DNA from: Tetragonia tetragonoides
Lineage: Eukaryota > Streptophyta > Magnoliopsida > Caryophyllales > Aizoaceae
Direction of reading: 5' to 3'
Assembly: GCA_038025085.1 (NCBI GenBank)
Contig: CM076147.1
Location: forward strand, 32,586,766-32,650,765
DNA: 64,000 nucleotides
Below the pieces are notes generated by a model that was given only the letters and a program-made list of their open reading frames with translations, was not told where the DNA came from and did not search any database. Shown in pieces: positions 36,601 through 49,100 of this stretch (its first letter is position 1; every line of letters begins with the position of its first letter). The position numbers were made by a program, and so were the translations under genes.

Positions 36601-39600
36601 AAAAATTACAATCAACCAAAAAAAAAAATATATTACATACTAGTTAAAATAAATAAATAAAAGAGTCAATAAACAAGGTTATTTCCGAAGAGGGTGAGTC
36701 TCATTGCATACCTTTCTCAATTTAGGGAAGAAAATCCGAATCTGCATTTGTTCAGTATCGGTGCTGCTCTTCAGTTTTGCCAAAGCAAGCATATTTTCAT
36801 CAACATCAACATGATTGGTATGTTCTGTATTTATGAGTTCAGCATCTTCCACCCACTCTCGTTCCAATCGATCAATATAATGTTCTTTGGCCTTCTCCAG
36901 TTTCAGTTTCCCTCCTTTCCACAAACAACCATTATACTGCACATCGAGAAACAAATATAAGCAATCTTACCAAAGCACGAAAAGAAATCCCTCCCCCCTC
37001 CCCAGCCACTCAGAAAAGGGAGGATGGTGCGGAAGCAAAAGAAAAGATATAAACAGTGCCTGCCAGCTTGAATGTACAAGACAAGACAGAGTCGAGTAGA
37101 GGGCATGATCGACAGTAAAAATGCATGATATCTTTCATATATCAATAAATACAATTTCACCTCTCAAATCCCAAAAGTCCCTAGCCTCAGATGTCCTTTC
37201 TGATCATTTTTGTACATTAGCTTTGTATTCATGATTCTTTTGGTTTCTCCAATGATATTAGCCTATCCATATATCAGAGTTTGTTTCTCCTTCTCTGACA
37301 TAGTTACATGTGCAAACTTTGCTAACTTGTTTTTGGGTTGACAAATAATAGGATCTCGATAGGATTCACACAAGATCTCCATTCTAGAGAAACGTCAATG
37401 GTTTATGGCAACTGGCAAGATTAAAACCATGGTCTTGGAGCAGTCGAATATGATTTTGTTAACAATTATTACTGTTTTTATAGATCAATTATGGTCTAGA
37501 GATATTTTCAGTATAGATGTCCTATGACAGTTCTGGACTTCTGGTAATGATTATTTCTTATATCCCCCTACTACTACATATTCAATACCTATGTCATATG
37601 TCCAGGGTTCCTTTTCTAGGCAAATAGCAGAAATCTCTCACAACAGGTAAGTTTGTGCAATATGGATGGATGAAAGAGAATGATGGTCCACATAAAGACC
37701 TTCATAACTTCCTAACTGTTTTGTTATGCAAGTCGGGTTCATTTCTCTGTATATATCTCACATTGAATTCACCGCAAATGTATTGAAGTGTGTCCCCCAT
37801 CTGTTCAATTATCTCAAAGGCCTCGAAAGGTGGAAACTTCGATAAAATTGAAGGCGTTTTTTGGACTAATTTGGGAGGGGAAAAAAGGATTAAAGAGGAA
37901 GTGAAAGAGTCAAAATCAGCATTTGAGTAATTAAGGGGGGTAAAAACAAAGGGGTAAGCAGTCATGGAGGGAAATTGCGAATTCAGGTTCAAATTTTGGC
38001 CGTAAAATCACTCAAGGGGTGATATACGCCGCCAAATATTTCCATTAGGGGATTCTGGCAAATTTAAACTGATTAGTTATTACTTATTAGGGGTTCCTAG
38101 ACAAAAAGAAAACTTTTGAGGAAGTTCTTGCCAAAAATAAAACCCCAGTTTAAAATCTCAACTCTGAGAAACTATTACTGGCTACTGCAATTTTAACTAC
38201 TACTGCTAAGAGCAATTCTACTCGTTAGGAAATATAAATCATCCACGTTATTATTTGTTACTCTTGTTGTTTTTGTTTAAGTTAATATAATTGGTATCTA
38301 TTATCTCGGAAAACCAAGTCATAGACATAAATAAAAAAAGTAATCTCATAGCAAGTAGTTTGCTATTCGACTTGTAAATGTTGGGAAATTTTGTGTTCTT
38401 GGGTCATCTTAATTCCTACAAGCCAAACAAAGAAACTTATTGGCTCCTAAATCAACAATGCAACAGCCTAGTTACAAAAATACGCATAATTGCTTATTTG
38501 CAATCCGCTAGAGTAAGTTGCTGTCAAAGCAAACAAACAAACAGCTACAATGAGTCAAACCCTCCAAAAGTCAACCAAAAAGCCATTTGACAAACAAGGC
38601 CTATTCTTGCCCAACATTAGGACCCAAAAGGGAAAGAGGGAGAAGAGGGATGGAAATTTAACCGCCTGGGCATTGAGCTCCCAAAAATCGAAAGGCGGAG
38701 AAAAGGTATGGGAATTTGATATCACAATATAATCAAGTCAGGAAGACTGTTTGTGAGTTGAAAGTTGTGACCCCCTCGTGTCAATAACCTGGGGATAAGA
38801 GAACAGTATTCTGAGCACCAAGGAAGTAACCTCCTCCAACCCCCTAACGGGGGAACCCCTAAAAAACAAGATCCTGAGTCCTGACATCTAAGCATCAAGA
38901 AGGCTAGACAACCAAAAGCGCAAGGAAATATCTAGTGGGAAAAAAGGTATTCCACATATCCTCACATAAACAAACCCGATGACCACACCCAGCTCTATAA
39001 TTAAGTAACAAAAAAGCAAAAACCTGTGAAACATATATCCAGTGTCAAGGTTGAGTAGCGACTGAGCTGATCAGGCATTCCTACTATTCGGCTAAATACC
39101 AAAATTGCTCCAGATAATTTGTGCCACATAGTGTGAGGCTTGATGGAAAACGTCACAACCACTTCCTCACCAAGGAAAATATCTGAGACACGAGTGGCAA
39201 GTGAACCAAATCCCTCTGACTTAAGTCTACAAACTCTATACCAGCACACCATAGTATATTACATCCGTACAACCCAAAGGAAGTCACTCACCGTCAAGGT
39301 CTCTGAGCTACACTAGCAGGAATTTCAAACAGAGGTAGCAAGTGAGAATACCGGACAGACGAGACTGGAGAAAAGTAGTTCTCCGCCAATAGTAGAACAT
39401 TGCCTTTTCCACCCATCATAGCTCTTGGAAACACATAACACCAATGGCCACAGAAAGAAACCAACCAAGGGTTAGCCCCAAAGAAATGCCTAGGTACGTA
39501 AAGGTCACCCCCAAATAGAAGAGGCGAGATATTCACACTCTCTCTACCTACCTCAAATCCCTCCAGCACAACTTGAGTAACTCTAGACTGTAACATCCTG

Positions 39601-41328
39601 AAGGGGACATCCACTATTACAGTCAAAGGACAGGCATCAAAGGATCACCCTTCCTAAGTCCCCTACAAGAGGTAAACCAACCCTTGAGAACAAAAAGTAA
39701 GTGCCCGATAAATCCTAATCTGCTAACTAGTTAACTACAATGCTCATCAAACCCCTTATGCAGAACTCTATCAAGAGAACCCTAAGTGTCCCCATCCCTC
39801 TTGTCAAATACTGCACCATTTGTCTGCTAGCTCACTATTCTTACAGCTTCAAGACAAATACAGTTTGCTTCTTATGTATGTAAGACTTGTCTATGTCAAA
39901 TTGTCAATGACGTGGTCGAATAAAGTCGTTACCACAAGAACATGTCAATTAGGCATGACCACTATTATTGAGTACAAGCCCAGATGCTTCAGGAATAATA
40001 AGCGGATACTCGGGCTGAAAACTTAGCTTAGCTCTTCCTCTTCCTTCCAATTTACGAATTTGCATGGGAGACTAAGATATGCTCCTTCCAGGTTCTAGTC
40101 CTACCTCCTTTTACACATAAGTACGAGGTAAGCGATGACACGCTTAAAACTAATACTAATGCAATTAATGCCCACCTCCTGCTCAGGCCAAATTGCTCAT
40201 AAAAATAGAAACTTCATCCTTACACACACTTCTTGCCCACTTCCTAGGCAACATTGTGCAACGCATTACAATTGAATTCAATACTCCCTAGTCCCTACCC
40301 TACATTATGCAACATGTTACAAATGAATTCTAAGCAAATGTCATTCAGTAATATTTCCAAGGGAAACGCATTTCCTGAAAAATAAGAACAACCAAGCAAC
40401 ACAAATTTACCTAATAGGTTTGCAAGACCATAACCATCATCTGACAAGCAAAAGTAATTCCAAATTTTGAAGCCTTAATATGCTCATGATACCTATACCG
40501 CATTCCCTACTCGTAGCCCGCGAATTATATTAATACCACATTCCTTACTCAACCCAAAACCATCCCTCCAAATACAAAATCCACTAATTTCATCAAAACC
40601 TTCAAGACTCCCAACAACTTAATCAATTACACAATAGCAATAAGGAGACCTAATTTGTCATTTTTTAAGAATATGAGAGGCATCAAGCCATCAACTAGAT
40701 TCCCATTTGCCAAAGCATCAAACTGTGAGGACACTAGTGGGTGAAACTAAAACCGGCTAAACTTGGCTAAGACGTTGAAAGAAAACTAAGTTGCACCTTT
40801 TACAAACTACTAGAACAACACAACAATGTGAGGACTGAGGACCCATTTGCTCAAAACATCAAATTATCAGGAGATAGGTGAAAAAAGAACCAACAACATA
40901 CTCAATACAGAACCCATTAGCCCATTAGTTGAAAAAAAAAAACAACAAAATTTGAATACCCATTAGCCCAAAACATGAAATTTGACAACATATGCAAAGA
41001 AAACCCTACCATGATTCAGAACATTGCTAAATACCAACAAAATAAAACTGCCCATAACATGAAATTTTAATGAGATAGGTAAAAAATATGAGTTTACCAT
41101 GCTGAAGAGCTTGGCAAGCGAATTATCGGAAGTTGGGATGAAGTTGATATAAGCAAAGCTACGACCTTTGGTTCTGATAATATTGACTGCCTCAATGGAA
41201 CCCAGATTAGAAAATGTCTTGCGTAGATCGTCTTCTGTCACTCTCTCTCCTAATCCACCGACGTAAATCCTCGTCACCGTCGTCATCTTGGCGGCCGGTA
41301 GAGGTTGTTCTTGTATTATTACACCCAT
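33693..41328 (-). CDS. ROS3: RRM protein similar to REPRESSOR OF SILENCING 3 / NOL8, 703 aa, 4 exons
   Basis: Exons (minus strand): 41098-41328, 36712-36936, 34926-35432, 33693-34841; 2112 nt, all phase 0. An N-terminal RRM spans exons 1-2: RNP2 IYVGGL (residues 21-26), RNP1 KGRSFAYINF (54-63), then YNGCLWKGGKLKLEKAKEHY, a block typical of plant ROS3 and animal NOL8. The rest is acidic, Ser-rich and largely disordered, with a KHKYSFQRV block, a Cys/His-containing FCDCPEHSN block, a Lys/Arg-rich segment and a conserved end (CSFMRSADSLKDWTTAKTALSSALK). ROS3 in Arabidopsis binds small RNA and acts with the DNA demethylase ROS1; NOL8 acts in the nucleolus. Which role applies here is not decided by the sequence. 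Start at 41328 (MGVII) or 41286 (MTTVT). Intron 1 is 4.2 kb and carries a LINE relic. Confidence 0.85.
34200..34600 (-). repeat. Coding tandem repeat in the ROS3-like protein
   Basis: Two tandem copies of about 47 residues start at DGVSSSFILSHVTPSGD and NGVSSLISLAHITPSGD, each followed by an EQPEPG/ERPEPG and NVVQENL block. A third, partial copy of the head (GGSNSSFSITQILP) follows further on, after the motif SWTQLVGG, which matches GWRELVGD before copy one. Confidence 0.85.
35590..35898. mobile_element. Tourist-like MITE copy 2, TAA target duplication
   Basis: The element 35593-35895 begins GGCTCCATTTCATTCACTTGG and ends GTTGAGGCAAACAGAGCC, flanked by TAA (35590-35592, 35896-35898). It shares GAACTGAACTGAA, TTTGAAAGTATGTTTTGAGATC and CCGATGACATA.TTATCATCAT blocks with copy 1. 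It is in intron 2 of the ROS3-like gene. Confidence 0.85.
38760..39640 (-). mobile_element. Decayed LINE fragment in ROS3-like intron 1
   Basis: The minus strand shows pieces in shifting frames: VDVPFRMLQSRV, LEGFEVGRESVNISPLLFGGD (the former FADD region), LPLFEIPASVAQR, then YRVCRLKSEGFGS and KPHTMWHKLSGAIL, and weakly HRVCLCEDMW. The order and wording match the LINE at 11146-12649 ([36 protein letters not shown]). It is the same family, older and full of stops, in the same direction as its host gene. Confidence 0.82.
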
Positions 41329-43114
41329 TGCGGAGCTTGCACTTCTTGGTATACCGAAGTTGCGGCGCTCAACGGGTAGTCGAATGAGTATTAAACTAGT
41401 AATGGCCTTGTTGGTAAAAAAATGACACAAAAAAACGGATGAGACGGTCTCATCAAGACATCAACGCGAGAGTATATTACCTTACTATTAAAACACACTG
41501 CGGCCCTCCAATACTTACCTGGTGATGACACGTAGGATGGCAATTAGGAAGACCATATTTGTGTGAGGAGGCCACGTAAATGACACATAACGCATCATCC
41601 AACGTCAGCTATTAATGTCTTATCATTAGTTAAATTTATTACATATTTATTAGTATATTTTCAAATTACAAAATAAAATAACTTTAGTTACATAACTCAA
41701 AAAATTATAACTTTCACCCCATCAGATTGAGTTCTAAAAATGCTTCAAAATGAGATATATATGTCCTATAATTTTTGGTAGAAGCTATATGGACAAGACA
41801 TGTAGGGTGGTTATATTTGAATTATATTAAATGAAAGGTAATTTAAATATTTTTATTTTATTTTTTTAATTAAAAAATTATTATCTATATATCTATCTTC
41901 TATGCTAAATACAAAAACACAGTGCAGTCTTACGAGTCTCGCCATATGGCACTCTATGAGGTTAGGATGTCACCTAATACAATCTAACCATGTGGTATCA
42001 CCTTTGACATGTGGCATTCCTATGAGGTCACTGCTATCTTTTTAATAACCACATAGGTTACATTTTCCATGTCGCGCAGATATGACTCTTACCATGTGTT
42101 GTTATTCCATTCGTTACCTGTCAATCTACCAATACGTTGACAGTCAATTAGAAGTTCAAATAAAAAGATATAGATTTACATCTTAATATTTACTTAGTCA
42201 TGACCTCACTTTAAATAGTCTATTTTTAAGTCACTATCTATAAACATGTTGTGGAGTTATTGGAGTGAACTTTTATGTTCTCTGCCTATTTATATTGCAA
42301 GCAAATGAAGTTCGACATATTATTCATTTCTAAATCTTACATAAAATACCTACTACAGGTAATGGTGCAATACCTAAATGAAATACTAACCCTACTGTAT
42401 TACCCGGGTGCAAAAATTTATTGTTTCTGAAAAGTGACCTCTACATCCGTATAATAACATCTCATGGTAAGTTGGTGTCAGTTGTCACACAATATTTGCT
42501 TAAATAGTTATGGATGTATTCGTGACAATGAGGATCCACCATCAAGGATCAAACATTACGGATGTTCAACTTTTGATGTCAATAACTTATTAACTCTTTA
42601 TTATTATCTTCTCCTTACTTCTATCATGTTCAATTTATTAAAAAAACCTATTTTCATAACATGAGGTCATCTCTAGTCCTTTATAATTAAGCCCGATATC
42701 AGAATTACGTCATGCTTATTTGAGGTGGTTTAACGTTGAGCCGGCCTCATATAAAAAATTGTGTTTTTCTAATAATATATGTGTTGTTATAAATAACATA
42801 TATATCTTCAGATGAACTCAATATCAGGTGTTATAATGAGATATAAAGGGGCAAAAGTCAATAAGACAAAATAATTTCAATTAAGTTAAGTTTTATCCAT
42901 GTGAAGAGACTAACCCCTTTTTTGTCCTCGTATGATGCATGGGGCAATTATATGATTAGTTTTATATTCTTTTCTCTTTCTATATAAATAAAAAAAAAAT
43001 ATGAGAAGTTTCGAAGTAAAATATTTTGACATTTAAATTATGATATTTAATAAGAATAATATCAATTCTAGTGAAATTACTCGAGATGGTAAATATGTCA
43101 TGTCGACAAAGTTA

Positions 43115-43941
43115 GTAGTAGGCAGGCCCGTCCCTAACATTTTAGAGGCCCAAGGCGAATTCAAAATAAGGGCCCTAAGACATCAATAAATTTTTGCCTG
43201 AGATTAGTATAGCGTAGTGTGTTGGTAAAAATATGAGTTCAACTCATATATCCCTCAAAGTGGGATATTCCGTTGCTATTAAACGAAAAATAGAAGTCAT
43301 GAAACGAAAAATAGTAGTAGTGGCTTTTATTCGACCATAATTTGCATCTAAAGAAAATTTATATTTTATAAAAATCCGCCCAAAAAAATTAATTATACTC
43401 ACACGAAAATACATTTTTCAGTGTAAACATTTGACCTATCTCTTTTAGGGCCTATCTGGTCTCACTTGTAGAAATACGTATGATTTATATCAAAATTAAA
43501 AAGGTATGAAATAGAAAACCTTGAAATGAGATTGTTATTTACTTAACATATCTCTTTTTACTAGTTAGTAAAAAGTCTTTTTACTATCTAGTAAAAAAAC
43601 TTTTTACTAGACTTTTTTTTTTTTTTTGCTGAGAACTCTTTTTACTAGAAAATAAAAAAAAATAAAAAAAAAAAACGGTTTTTCAATATAAGTGGGATAA
43701 GAAATGAAAAAAAAAATAAAAAGAAAGAGAATGAGGGCCCTTAGATTCGAACCCGGGATAAAGGACATTAGTTTCACTTTCCTTCCAAGCTTTACCATTG
43801 AGCCACTGCTATTTTAGTAATTCATAACTACAGATTTTTATATATATTATATTTTGAATTTGTTTTTGGGCTCCTTTGTGCGTTTTGGACCCTAGGCGGT
43901 CGCCCTCGAGGCCTATGCTCTAAAACGGCCCTGATAGTAGG
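43115..43941. mobile_element. hAT-like non-autonomous element, 8-bp duplication
   Basis: The element 43123-43933 starts CAGGCCCGTCCCTAACATTTTAGAGGCCC and ends GGCCTATGCTCTAAAACGGCCCTG. GTAGTAGG (43115-43122) and ATAGTAGG (43934-43941) flank it. CAGGGCC ends with 8-bp duplications fit the hAT superfamily. No transposase is encoded. It contains a tRNA-like segment. Confidence 0.78.
43736..43809 (-). other. tRNA-like sequence inside the hAT-like element
   Basis: Read on the minus strand it has a box A-like AGTGGCTCAATGGTAAAG and a box B-like CCGGGTTCGAATCTA about 40 bases later. That is the promoter layout of a tRNA or SINE head. The cloverleaf arms do not pair fully, so this is not called as a functional tRNA gene. 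Confidence 0.5.
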
Positions 43942-44751
43942 ACACGTGATGAAAGGGTGCAAATGGGATGTGTTTTACATATTTATTAAATTAAAGTTAA
44001 ATTTTTATTTGAGGTTCTGTAAAGAGGAACAATACAAGTCAAATGAAATGAAACACATTGTAGAATGGAATAAACCTAGTTTTGGTTTCCGGGCGATGTC
44101 CTGGGTTATTTTTTTTAATATGTTGTCTATTTTTTAGGTATTATTGTAGGTGTCTTAATTATACGGGTGGTGTAGTCGTATGACTAAGGCCCTTTCCGTC
44201 CTCTTCTATTTTTTTTAAAGTAAATTTTCTCATTAAAGAAGTTTTGATACTCAATTATATATATTTTATTGATAATTTAGCTAACAAATTAATCATACAA
44301 TTAAAGCAATGAATGACGTAACAACACATGACAATGCAAATATGCAATGGTGATATAAACACCACATGACAAACATAACAAATATCTCGTAGAAGTGCCA
44401 TATGGCGAAGAGAAATTTGTAGTGTATGTTATATAACTTCTACCGAACATTATAGGGTCAAATATAGGACATACGTATCTCATTTTGAAGTATTTTCCGA
44501 ACTTGATCCAATGAAGTAAGAATCATAATTTTTATACTTGTGTAACAAAAGTTATTTGATTTTATAACTTGAACAAAATGATCATAATTATGTCGTTTTG
44601 TATTTATTAAGTCAAATAAATGCTTGACACATGTGGCAGTTTACGTGTCATTATCATATGAATGTAGGGACTTACGTGACATCCCATATGATAATTTCGA
44701 AGGTGCCACGTGACAAGTATTCAGAAGGCCGCACTGTGTTTTAATAGTAAG

Positions 44752-45625
44752 TTAAGATGAGAGATTCAAAGGAACGCAACATGTGAAGGAAAGAACAACG
44801 CATTCTTATTCTTCTGATATATTGAGATATAATTATTATAATAACATGTTATGCGTGTACCATTTACGGCAAAAATTTATTTGAGACGTCTTACCGTTAG
44901 ATGACTGTTATATTTTGAACCAAAAAGGTTATTTTTGAACTAAAAAGTATTTTTGAACACTTTTAACCGTGAAAAACAAATTGTACAATTTGGACAAAAG
45001 GTGTTACCTTTCAGACAAAAACAGTTACATTTTAAAAAAGAATATTACTTTCAACCGATATGATACCTATTAACCGTTCACACACTGAGAACTAAAGTCA
45101 TGAATAAGTATTTCAATTGCTGTACTTTTTGTTGTCTTTTTTTGTTTATTCTTGAACTTATATGTACTTTATATATGTGATCATTGTTTTGATGCGGGCT
45201 CTATTCTTTTTAATGAAATGACGTGAAACGTAAATAAAACCTGAAACAAAATGAAATTTAAAATGAGATGCAGTTTAACACGAAACAAAATAAAAACTGT
45301 AGTGCGGAATGAAATTTGCATCGCGAAATGAAACAAAGTGCAACATGAAAATGTACAACCACAGGAAGTAAGATGTTGGTTTTGGGAGTCATCTTTTCCG
45401 ACATCACATGCTTTTTGAAGAAACCAACTAAAAGAAAAGGTAGTCCATGAGCTTGCATATGTACAATCATAGAAAATAAGGTGTCAGTTCCGAAATTCGT
45501 CTTTTCTGACTAATATTTTGTCCGATTTGGATAATGACTTATCTCATTTAGTGGAAGATTGATGATCGTTAATCGGACTTTCACTAAGAACCAAAAAAAA
45601 AAAGAGACTAAAATAGCATTAACGA
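44752..45625. other. AT-rich intergenic DNA
   Basis: No gene, clear repeat or RNA was recognised. Confidence 0.5.
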
Positions 45626-45976
45626 TAACAACTTTCTTATAACCCGTGTCTTTCTTAGGGAAAAGAAAAACAATACATAGAACAATAATACAATTTTTAT
45701 TTTTCTCAGGAAGGTGCAAGTGAATGGCGACCGAGACACCTCCCGCTACGTCATTTTCGGAGTTTCGTGTTCAACAACGAACATATTAGACTAACTGAAC
45801 AACCAGCGCAAGCACTGGTCCCGAAAAATGACAGCACCATCAAGGGCTAGTATAGTTCCTAGAAGCCGGCAGCTACAAGGCATGGGAGGATGGAGATCCC
45901 AACCCATAACATTGTCTTACCAAACCACTTGGGAGTAAGCGTGAAACCACTAGACCACCATCCTTGTTAACGATGG
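45626..45976 (-). mobile_element. tRNA-derived SINE (family A), full-length-like copy
   Basis: Minus-strand reading starts at the right: GGTGGTCTAGTGGTTTCACGC (box A) and, about 45 bases on, ATGGGTTGGGATC at the box B position. Then come the shared body (GTGCTTGCGC, GTTGTTCAGTTAGTCTAATATG, GTGTCTCGGTCGCCATTCACTTGCACC) and a T-rich stretch on the plus strand at 45690-45710. An 8-nt match TTAACGAT occurs on both sides, but the left boundary is uncertain. Confidence 0.75.
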
Positions 45977-46125
45977 TATTGCACTTTTACATTACATTAC
46001 ACACATACACACAATACATAGTAAATCAAAATAATAACATAGTAATACTTCATCGGAGAGCACGGGGTCAAACTCAAAGGTAAGCCTTGGATAGTTGGGA
46101 CTTGGGAGCTCTCTTGCCTTGCCGA

Positions 46126-49100
46126 TCATATTGGACCAATTGCAATGTCCTTGGTATGTGTCACACCAGTCACATTCACATTACTGCCAGTGGAAATATG
46201 ACCTTCAGAAATCTCAGCAACTGTTAACTTGATTGCTCCGGTTATAAGTTCAGCTCCATTATTATAGTTGTTGCCAGTACTGACGTACAAGCGTGGTGGT
46301 TCTTTTCCTGCTGTGTGTTTGTACATCATGTTAAATTCATTTCATTTCCATGATCAATTTGTCTCAATCTAATTATTACTGCTCAGTGGCTCATAGAAAT
46401 TGTTTAATTTGGTATCATTAACAAAATGTAAAGAGTGCAAGATAATTAATGGACCGTTTAGTCTACCTTCTACCAATTTCTCATTCTCCTCCCAAATTTA
46501 TTCATGCTCACCCTCTTTTTATCCACTTTTCCCACCATTTCTAACTTCTAAGAAGTTGAAATAAAGTTACAATTGGACTAAAAGGAGAAGTTACATTATT
46601 TTAACTTCTCTTTATCCTTCCACTTCTAACATTATTTTAACTTCTTATAAGTTGGAAATGGAGGGAGGAGTGGATAAAAAGGGGGTAAACAAGAATAAAT
46701 TTGAGAAAAGAAGTTGAATTTGTGGAAGTTAGGCCAAATGGGCAAAATAGAGTCATCAAATGACAAATCTAACATTCTATATCATATTATGTAACACTAC
46801 ATTGATCCAAAACTCATTTTAAAAATTAGATTTCGCATATTTATCGGAAGGCGAATGACTGGTGTATTGGTGATCGAAGTATATCTAAGGAATTATTAGG
46901 TATGAGGGAGTGGGGGTTCGAACCTGATACCTAATCTAATATATTAGACACCTCGATTTTAACCACTAAACTATGCCATTTGCTTGGTCATTTTTAAGTC
47001 AATATTAAATAAATTAGATCATTAAGGAGATGTAGCACTCCATTTCCCTCCCTCTCCTTCATTTACTCCTTTGGCTAGGTGGACGCACGACCTAAGTAAT
47101 AATTTGGACCCCCTCATCTCTCTCTCCTCCCTCTTTATGCCTTTTGAGTCCGCATAGTTAGGTGGACCAGAATTTGGGCGATAATTTGTGCGTATCATGC
47201 TTTTTAAAGGTAAAATACTAAAATTATTATTATGAGCTCTTTTAGCGTAGCATACTTATCTCATTATTAGTCTATTGAGACAAACAGGGGCGGACCTACA
47301 AGGGCCAGCTGGGGCCGCAGGTGCTGCCCCCAAAAAAAATATATATATTAAAGTCTATTGAGTGTTCTAGAAAAAGAAAAAAAAATTTACACTTGCAGCC
47401 CCATAGTTTGGTATAAAGCTAGGGGCATGAATGGAAATGTGAAGAAAAAATGAAAAGTTGACTATTGACACAATATCACGTGAAGTACTGAAGCCCCATA
47501 AATTTGATTACAATTAAAAAAAAAAAAAAAGGAAAGAGAGAGAAAAGGTAGTAGACAACTTGAGATCAGTTTAGCTTCTCCCAATTCCTTTCCCCTCTCT
47601 CTCCCTCCTTACGTCCTGTGAAACGAAAAAAAAAAAAAAAAAAGCAGTTCACTAGCTACTTCACTACTTCACCTCCTTCAAACGCAATTTAGCCCCTTCA
47701 AATCGAGCACTCAAGGTAATTCCGTATTTCTTCCCCTAATTCCCTCAATTTAACAGTTTTGTGTTTGAGTAGCCAATATTTGATTTTATTGAGTTTAGGG
47801 TCTGATTTTATGCCGAATTGTTTAGGTTTGGGTATTTCAAATTTTCAATGATTCTGAATTTATGAGTAGAGATCTAGTTATAGTATAATTAATTGAATCT
47901 TATTGTTTACTGTTTAAGGTCTGATTTTATGCCTAATTGTTTAGGGTTTTGGGTATTTAAATTAGTTATGATATAATTGTGTCTTATTATGCATCACCTA
48001 CGAATGAAATTGAGGGTTTATTGTTTAGTGTTGAAATTGAGGGTTTATTGTTTAGTGCATTGAAATTGAGGGTTTCTTGTTTAGTATGAAATTGAGGGTT
48101 TATTGTTTAGTGTATTGAGCTTGTATTACCTTCAAATTTGGTGGTAGTTTAGCTTAATCTTTGCACAATAAAATATGAAAACCCGCCGAGAACAATTGTA
48201 ATTTTTAATAGTATTTTTCGCTTTGCAATCGGATGCTATTTTGGATTGATATTTGAATTATTTGTATTGTTGTATTGACTTTTATTTTGCATCCCCAAAC
48301 AAAAATTCCTGAATATGCCACTGGAGACAACCCATATTATTTTAATTTACATAAGACCAATAATTAATAAAAGTCCACATCCAACAAACATCCATGCTTT
48401 GATTGAAAACAATCAAATATTTTTGTTAAACGGAGGATGTGGCATAATTGAATGAAAAAAGATCAAATTTTCTCTCTTTAAATCATACGAAGAGATGCTC
48501 CATAATTAAAAGTATCATCTACGGCCCTAATAATGAGATTGAAGGTTTGATTCCTATCACGATCTTTGTTTGTAACTCCAGCCCCCCCCCCCCCCAAAAG
48601 GATCATATTTTTAAAGCCCAAAATGGTTGCCATGCACGTGAGTCGTGACACTCTTTTAGTGAATTACTTCTTCTTTTAGTGTAATATTAAAACCAATTTT
48701 AGTGAAGTACTTTATGAGTCATGGAGAACAAGCCGATGAATTTAAATCCTTGAATGGACATCGCTATAGTTGTTTCTATTAGTTGTTTGTTTTATTTGAT
48801 AGAGAACTCTGTTATATTTATCATCTATTTAATAGAGGCTTTTTATGTGTCATTTAACCAACTTACTCCCCAAAAAGTCGGCTTATCTATCTGTATAAAT
48901 TATAAATAGTGACGTCTATCTCAAACATATACTTTCTAAATATTATAACTCTTTTTTCTATGGCAAGAAAGTCGGCTTATCTATCTATTTAATAAATATT
49001 TTTAAAATACAAAATATTTTGTTTCCTTATTGCCACGTGTCCAATTTCTAGCCTCGTTGACGTGGTATACACATCACCATAAATACTCCCATCTATTACA

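Larger units (their letters stand above)
41481..44751. mobile_element. 3.3-kb element with long inverted repeats (foldback/Mutator-like)
   Basis: The left end CTTACTATTAAAACACACTGCGGCC is mirrored by GGCCGCACTGTGTTTTAATAGTAAG at the right. The inverted similarity continues inward for several hundred bases: GCTTCAAAATGAGATATATATGTCCTATA...GGTAGAAGCTATAT on the left against the reverse of 44400-44500, and CGCCATATGGCAC and ATGTGTTGTTA blocks further in. No transposase frame is seen, so the element is non-autonomous. A clear target duplication was not found. A hAT-like element is nested inside at 43123-43933. Confidence 0.78.

Noticed and set aside
37702..37992. Minus-strand frame of 96 codons in the ROS3-like intron 1
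   Set aside because: No known motif, not bounded by splice sites that keep phase with the gene; probably chance or an old repeat.
41329..41430. N-terminal extension of the RRM protein to 41430
   Set aside because: The upstream part relies on a non-ATG or weak start and has no conservation; ATG at 41328 or 41286 directly before the RRM is more likely.
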